This document shows, piece after piece, positions 35,371 to 64,000 of a stretch of 64,000 bases of DNA. The translations under genes and the position numbers were made by a program. The notes beneath the pieces are model-generated. The model made no database searches. It was given only the letters and a program-made list of their open reading frames with translations, and was not told where the DNA came from. The stretch is taken from assembly GCA_026874595.1 (NCBI GenBank), contig CM049319.1, positions 13,355,601 through 13,419,600 on the forward strand. Reading direction: 5' to 3'. The number at the start of each line of letters is the position of its first letter. Within the stretch, counting starts at the first letter, position 1. Source of the stretch: Sipunculus nudus. Its lineage: Eukaryota; Annelida; Sipuncula; Golfingiida; Sipunculidae.

Positions 35371-35443
35371 CAGTTAGCCCTTTGGCGGGCCGGCGACGCA
35401 ACAAATACCTGAAACCTGTTGCGTCGACGTCAGCGGCTAACTG
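35371..35443. repeat. Inverted repeat / hairpin
   Basis: CAGTTAGCC pairs with GGCTAACTG, and CGACGCAACA pairs with TGTTGCGTCG further in, around a loop AATACCTGAAACC. The mid-stem is imperfect and GC-rich. Confidence 0.7.
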
Positions 35444-36663
35444 CCTGACAATAAACATTGTTTATATAACAAGAATCCAGAATTGCCGCTCCTTAAAAAT
35501 GCTTAGCAGGGTAAGGAGCCGGAACTGCTGGGGTCTATTTCTGTGTGGGAAACCAGATATCACTTTCTTCTGAGGTGGGGCGAGATTCAAAACACAAGAA
35601 TCAAATCATTAATGTTATAACCTACAGCCAGGGCTTGTTAAGGCATTCTATACAGTCAGTATTTCATAATTACATGCGAGTCGTTGGGTACAAGCAGGTG
35701 TCTGGTGTTAAGTTTGCGATAGGTTGGTGTAAACGATATTAAACTCCCCGGTAAAATTTTAGTCTCCTCAAAAGTCCTGAGGTCAATTCTTAATTGAATT
35801 TCAATTAAAAATTGTATGAACTGAACAAATAAATATAACAAGTGGTCCAGTGGTCATGACGCTCAGCTGATTGTAGAGTTTCTTGTTTCTATGATAGGCT
35901 ACTAGATGCGTTTATGTGTTTGGGACTGGTGGTTCTGAGGGTACTATACAGAAAACCTGTGAATTATGTACATGAGGTCATAGTGAGTTAATTACCCATG
36001 TGGATGTAGACATCGGGTAGGGGTCTCTGTGTTCAAAATTGGCATGATTGAGCACCAGTGATTGGTTACATTTTCTACTGGTTTTAATGGTAAAAATGAT
36101 GTTGCACAATGTTTTCAGATGATTTTTACGGTTTTTACAAAGATGATTCAAGGGCTTCTATGGATATTAAGTTCCTAAGTCCATCGATCACAATTTATAC
36201 CGTGTAGTACATCCAAGTTTCTGAAGTTGAGGGATGGGCACCATTGCTGTTATTTAATACTCTCAGAAATACAGGTGAAATATGGGTAGCCTACAGTTGG
36301 TACCACCAGTCATTATCATCTGATAAAACTAGTCATTATTGATAAGCATACTAAGTTACAGGATACAAGATCAATCCTGAGCTGAGTAACTGACACAATT
36401 GTGGTCATCTGACGTTCTCGAATAATACAGGTAAAATACATAAACAAGTGGGGCTTGGACCAGGGTGCTCATCTGAATTTGACATACAGGTAATGCATGT
36501 ATTAATGATTAATGTTTTGATCAAGTGAAAAAATATTTGACCCTTGAATAATGGGTAGAATGACGCCCAGAGTGGTCAAATCAGGTTTTAGTCCGTAGGC
36601 CTTAGAAACTATGACAAAGCAACCTTTTGAGGGTTTCCGAAATTTTACCAAGATCTCCCTTGA

Positions 36664-36726
36664 TGGGGGCCTGGACAGCTGAGCGGTAAAACGCTCGGCC
36701 TTCTACGCTTGCGACCCGGGTTCTAA
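36664..36726 (+). repeat. tRNA-like SINE relic
   Basis: GACAGCTGAGCGGTAAAACG resembles an A box, and GACCCGGGTTCTAAATGG a damaged B box. Spacing is right for a tRNA-derived unit, but cloverleaf pairing fails. Confidence 0.4.
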
Positions 36727-38399
36727 ATGGGTAAGGACTAATTCGGATCGAATTTTATACATAGATTAAATAAAGCTATATATCTGGAAAAAAAAATGTC
36801 TCTAGCTTCAACAATTACCAAGTTCAAAGAGTACATAACTTCCCTGATTTTTTAAAAGTGCATAATTGCCTTAACTTCAAGAAATTATATGCAATACTGA
36901 CCTATTTCTGGCATGTACATAGGAAATCTATAGAGAAATATTATGGCTGAATATGATCAAAAACAGATCAGTGGTTTTGACATTAGGCAGTCCTGAAGTG
37001 TTAATATAGGTTTTTAAAAGAAAATAGAGGTTTTAACATAATTTCTAAGCCCAGTTTTTGGCTTAGTAGAAGAACTGAGGGACGTCTAACTGTATGTTGA
37101 ATTTTGGATTCGTATGTCCAACGGTTTCAATACGTGCCCAGTTAAAGGACGGCCAAACGGACACAGGACCATCACTAAATCTCAGATGACTAACAGTAAG
37201 CTGAGCATAAAATATACAAATGGCAATACGTCTTTAGCAACTGATAAAACCGTTCAATATGCAAAGGAAGATTCATGGCAATCAATCTTTTAAATATTGA
37301 GCTACTGGAAATTTTGTTTCCAATTTTCAAATTTCTGGGATGCGCAAAACACCCCGCTTATACCTCAGAGAATAGGTAACGGTAGTCAAATCTAAAGTTT
37401 CCAAGGAGATCTATCATGGACCTCTCAGGTTTTAAAGTTAAAGGTTTCTAGATCCAAAGGTTGCGATTTGTGCCCTGTTAACCGACGGCCGGACAATCGC
37501 TATAGCTCAGGTGACATCTACAGTGAGCTGAGCAAAAATAAAATAAACTGCAGTGGAATTTAACTGGAACTGAAGTGTCTCACATAAACGTTATAAGTTG
37601 CTCATCTTCTGGAAAATGTATAATCTTTGCAGTTCAGCCATGATGTGTTTGACGTATAAATGATTTCACAAGGAACTGTTGCATGGTAAGCAACTGAAAC
37701 GTAGTTTGAGCTCTATTACTGAAGTAAGCGTATCAAAACATGTGCTAATGAAATGTCTTCAGTTCAAAAGGTCACGATTTTGTTATTGTTACTTCATTTG
37801 AACAGACTGACATTATTTGAATTGAATAAGAAAAGTATGATTTTAGTCTGAACACATTTAATTGGAATTTTTTAAAAAGAAAATCTTACACACGAACTGT
37901 ATAAATCTGAATTGACACAAGGTCTGCCAACTTGCAGATGAAGTTCAATATACAGCTTAGAAAATACAATTCCCTAAAACGTGGGGGGGGGGGGGTGCGT
38001 TTGTGTGCGTGCTAAAGAGCCATTATGTGTGGGTGTAAGTGCGCGAGTCCGTCCAAGATCTGGGTGTAAACGTAAAAGGGGTTGTCTTATCTAATAAAAG
38101 GTACCGCTATATTTCAAAAAAGATTTTCTTTTTTAATATATTCTCCCCCCTAAATTACTGATGGTGACAAACAAACCAAATAATGTGTAGTTACAACCTT
38201 GTTATTGTTATTTCACAAACCAAATCTTATCAACGGAAATGACGGGACTGACTTTCACGTAATATCGATCTTGCATTGGTATAATACCTGTTGAGTTTCA
38301 TCAATGTTTTTTTCTCGTCAAAAGTATCGATTATACCTGCCAGGCTATTATTTTGATTAATTATTACCAAATGCAAACGGAATATCCACGGTTCTATTA

Positions 38400-38745
38400 G
38401 GTAAATAAGTTTTGTAATGAGCTGGTAGGGACTGAATGTCGAATATTTTTATCCAGTGCTTTTCGCATTAACTGTTGTTGAGCTGGGATTCTCAAAGAAA
38501 CCCCCTCTCTTGAAAAAGTCAGCAAAGAATTAAACGTGAAGTAAATGATGGCTCTTGCACGCGAAAATGCAACTAAAAGCTGCCGATGTAGAAAGACAGG
38601 TTCAGGCAAATAAGACTCCTACAGTATTAAATGCTTGTCCTGAGCTTTGTTGATTTTTATCAGGTTGATCGGAAACTGATGATGCTCCAAGATAAATGGC
38701 AGGTTTACATCTTTTGGTGCAAGAAATAACTTCAGCCTTGGATCG
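38400..38745 (-). pseudogene. Pif1-like helicase C-terminal relic (Helitron-type)
   Basis: Pieces in different frames read LFLAPKDVNLPFILEHHQFP, then INKAQ, then a shifted GQAFNTVGV, then PEPVFLHRQLLVAFSRARAI. Together they match the end of Helitron/Pif1 helicases (INKAQGQTF...PVFxHGQLYVAFSRAR). At least two single-base frameshifts and a small deletion separate them, so the copy is dead. No Rep domain or upstream helicase motifs were seen. Confidence 0.7.
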
Positions 38746-39042
38746 TTGCTTTGTCTTAAGTAAAATTAAAGCAAAAAAGTATATCCAGATTTTTCAGAAA
38801 ATTTTCAAAGGGATAGTGTAAATCTGTATGATCGATTCATCAAATTTTGGAGAATCAGTATCAACATAATAATTTTTTTTCTTAATACCAATATGACAAA
38901 AGAATAATTCCTTTGTCCCCATGTAAAAGCCGCCTATTCGTTTGCATTTGTTTTGTCACTAGCAAGATGAAACCGGGTCACTGAAACAGGACGGTGTTTA
39001 TACATGAAAAGTGTACACTTGAACACGACTGATAAGGGGATT

Positions 39043-39182
39043 GATGTATTGGTGATATATCTTCATGTTTCAAAGTCCCTGGAGATTGCTGATCCAATAA
39101 AAATGTGTGCATTCAACCCCCCCCCCCCCCAAGTTTAAAGATGTATTGGTGATATATCTTCATGTTTCAAAGTCCCTGGAGA
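39043..39182. repeat. 43 bp perfect direct repeat, 97 bp period
   Basis: 39043-39085 and 39140-39182 are identical and start GATGTATTGGTGATATATCT. A C-run lies between them. Homology continues weakly past the identical part (CCAATAAAA in both). Confidence 0.9.
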
Positions 39183-40534
39183 ATGTTGAACATACCTGTT
39201 CACCAATAAAAGTCAAAATGTGGTCGTATAGTGTTACCCCTGCTGAAAAGCCCTTTAATTAAAAGCGGAGTCATGTGGTCTTTGTTTTGAATCAAAAAAC
39301 TTCCTGTTGAAGGAAGTATTGGGAGCAATGGGATTAGAGAGGACCTATGAATGCAAATTGCACAATTAGTTCTATGGCCTGTGAGCACAAAATGCAGGAA
39401 AATCCCTGAAGCAGAATTAGAGTCAAACCAGAGAGGAATTAGGTAAACAAGTGTCTAAGAAAAAATCCAACTGCGTATTAATTATATAGATAGAAGTTTC
39501 AACAGTTTGCCACTGATATGGGTAAAAAAAAACGTTATTCTGTACCTCGAAAGACATCCGCACTGGCTCAAACTAACAGAGATGACACGATGGTCTTTGA
39601 TATAATGACTTTTATATAATTTGCTGGCAGATAGCAGTACCTATGTTTGCTGTTGTCATACAAAGATCCTAAAATGAACGCCGTCTCGTCCACTCGAAGT
39701 TGGACAGATCATCAAGAAATTTCACGCAAAATTATCTTGACGATTCCCACCAGAACTGGACTATATCCACTTTTTTTCATTTCTATTATTGGCTCTTGTT
39801 TTTTGGGGCAAATGCAAACTGTAACCCCACAGTCACTCAGGTAGCAAAACCAATATATATCCAGTATTTTACAGCATATTTTTCTATCTGTGGAGAGCTT
39901 TCTCAGCAAACTCAATTTATACATGCATATCTTGTTGAATGCCAATCATATTCACACATTATGCCGCATAGATATCTCCTCCTGCAATTCCACATTTTAC
40001 ACACAGTCTCTTGTATGAAAATACATATGTAAGTTTTATTTTAGTACTACAGGCTCAATGTTGGTACCATGTTGTGTTTACTATTTAAAATATTACATCG
40101 TCTTGAAGCTTAGGCGCCCGTAACCACCTAAAATCACCCCCTCTCCCCCCCCCCTCCCCCCAGCCCCTGTGCAGCGGACCGACAATTATTGACAACTTTA
40201 AGGACAGTTTAAAAATTATTGGGCAATGTACTTTTGTTTGTACTTCTAAATCTTATTTGTGATTTAGGACTTGAGTCAGGGGTAGTTCAATATATATCAC
40301 GTTCACAAGAAATCAGACAGACCCCAACAGCAGACCAAACACAATAAGTCTCCCCAAATGGGAGGTTAGACATAATTACTCATCCATATGTAGAGTACTA
40401 TTTATTGTCATGTATCCATCTAAAAATATTTATATACAACAACTATGTATAGTTTACTCATTTCACTTTACGCAATAACAACTCTCACACTGATTCAGAC
40501 AACAGTTCTCAATCTGTGCCTTGTAAGCTTACAT

Positions 40535-40540
40535 TTTATT
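40535..40540 (-). promoter_or_regulatory. Candidate NAT10 polyadenylation signal AATAAA
   Basis: The first AATAAA on the minus strand after the NAT10 stop, implying a 3' UTR of roughly 420-440 nt. A second AATAAA lies at 40401-40406. Neither is confirmed by transcript data. Confidence 0.5.
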
Positions 40541-40947
40541 ACCATGTACTTACTTGCTATCCATATCACTAGGGGAAGTGAAAAAAAGAGAGAAAAAGAA
40601 AATCCTTTCACATGAGCATTCTCGTGTTTTATACATACAGATTTCCAGCAAGCTGGTGATCATTACAGGTATAAATTTTGTAATTTAATAGTTTACCACT
40701 GTGCTTTTCACCATGAAATTACAGACGCAATGTATGTGAAAGTAAATACCTCTCTTAACATTTTACATTCATTTTAAAACCAACCATGTTGTATTCAATT
40801 TTGCAAACAGGTAGACGTATTATACATGCTAATGCATGACAAATGACAGGACAATATTAATATACAAATATTTTTGGAGAGTATGTTTTATAAATGCAAA
40901 ACAGACATGGTATTGAACTGAGACTGATGACTGGACTTTTAGGTTTA

Positions 40948-64000
<23,053 letters not shown>

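Larger units (their letters stand above)
32868..40947. other. Intergenic region between NAT10 and CNBD2-like gene
   Basis: Holds the NAT10 3' UTR, the likely promoter of the CNBD2-like gene (32868 onward, no clear TATA or initiator), tRNA-like relics (33083, 35838, 36664), a repeat-rich stretch at 33250-33540, a palindrome at 35371, a helicase relic at 38400-38745 and a tandem repeat at 39043. No intact gene on either strand. Confidence 0.6.

Noticed and set aside
39647-40032. Overlapping 65-110 codon frames upstream of the NAT10 3' end
   Set aside because: Low-complexity hydrophobic and aromatic composition typical of AT-rich DNA, with no domain or splice context.

Overview
The window is eukaryotic nuclear DNA, most likely from a marine invertebrate. 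A bivalve mollusc fits best, but that is inference from gene content, large AT-rich introns, dense small transposons and repeats ending in GACGGACAGACAG-type tails. There are no operons, and long open frames occur only as single exons flanked by GT/AG splice sites. Two protein-coding genes account for all the coding sequence I can defend, and both lie on the minus strand.

Right part (64000 down to 40948): the 3' 22 exons of NAT10 (Kre33/TmcA family), the RNA cytidine acetyltransferase that makes N4-acetylcytidine in 18S rRNA and tRNA. The exons join in one frame of 865 residues plus a stop codon. The match starts near human residue 166, so the first exon or exons lie beyond base 64000. The helicase P-loop, the DEAA box, the GNAT acetyl-CoA motif and the lysine-rich tail are all visible.

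Left part (32867 down to 2324): nine exons of a cyclic-nucleotide-binding-domain gene resembling CNBD2. It starts at an ATG at 32867 and gives 467 residues in one frame. It has a conserved N-terminal helical region, a complete first CNB domain with an intact FGELAL...R phosphate-binding cassette, and the beginning of a second CNB domain. The last exons were not found and probably lie before base 1.

The roughly 8 kb between the genes (32868-40947) and the introns hold no further gene I can support. They do contain many mobile-element remains: a 780 bp TTAA-flanked element with terminal inverted repeats (piggyBac type), a 585 bp hAT-like element with an 8 bp target duplication, a second TTAA-ended inverted-repeat element lying 20 bp from a splice donor, a CAGGGCT-type MITE, MITE copies shared by the introns of both genes, tRNA-derived SINEs, a frameshifted Pif1-like (Helitron-type) helicase relic, tandem repeats carrying nuclear-receptor-like half-sites, and at least seven long (TA)n tracts.

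The two genes have no obvious functional link. NAT10 acts in the nucleolus on RNA, and CNBD2-like proteins are associated with sperm and cilia. They are simply tandem neighbours on one strand. I found no new multi-gene system; the most unusual material is the mobile-element content and its positions relative to exons.
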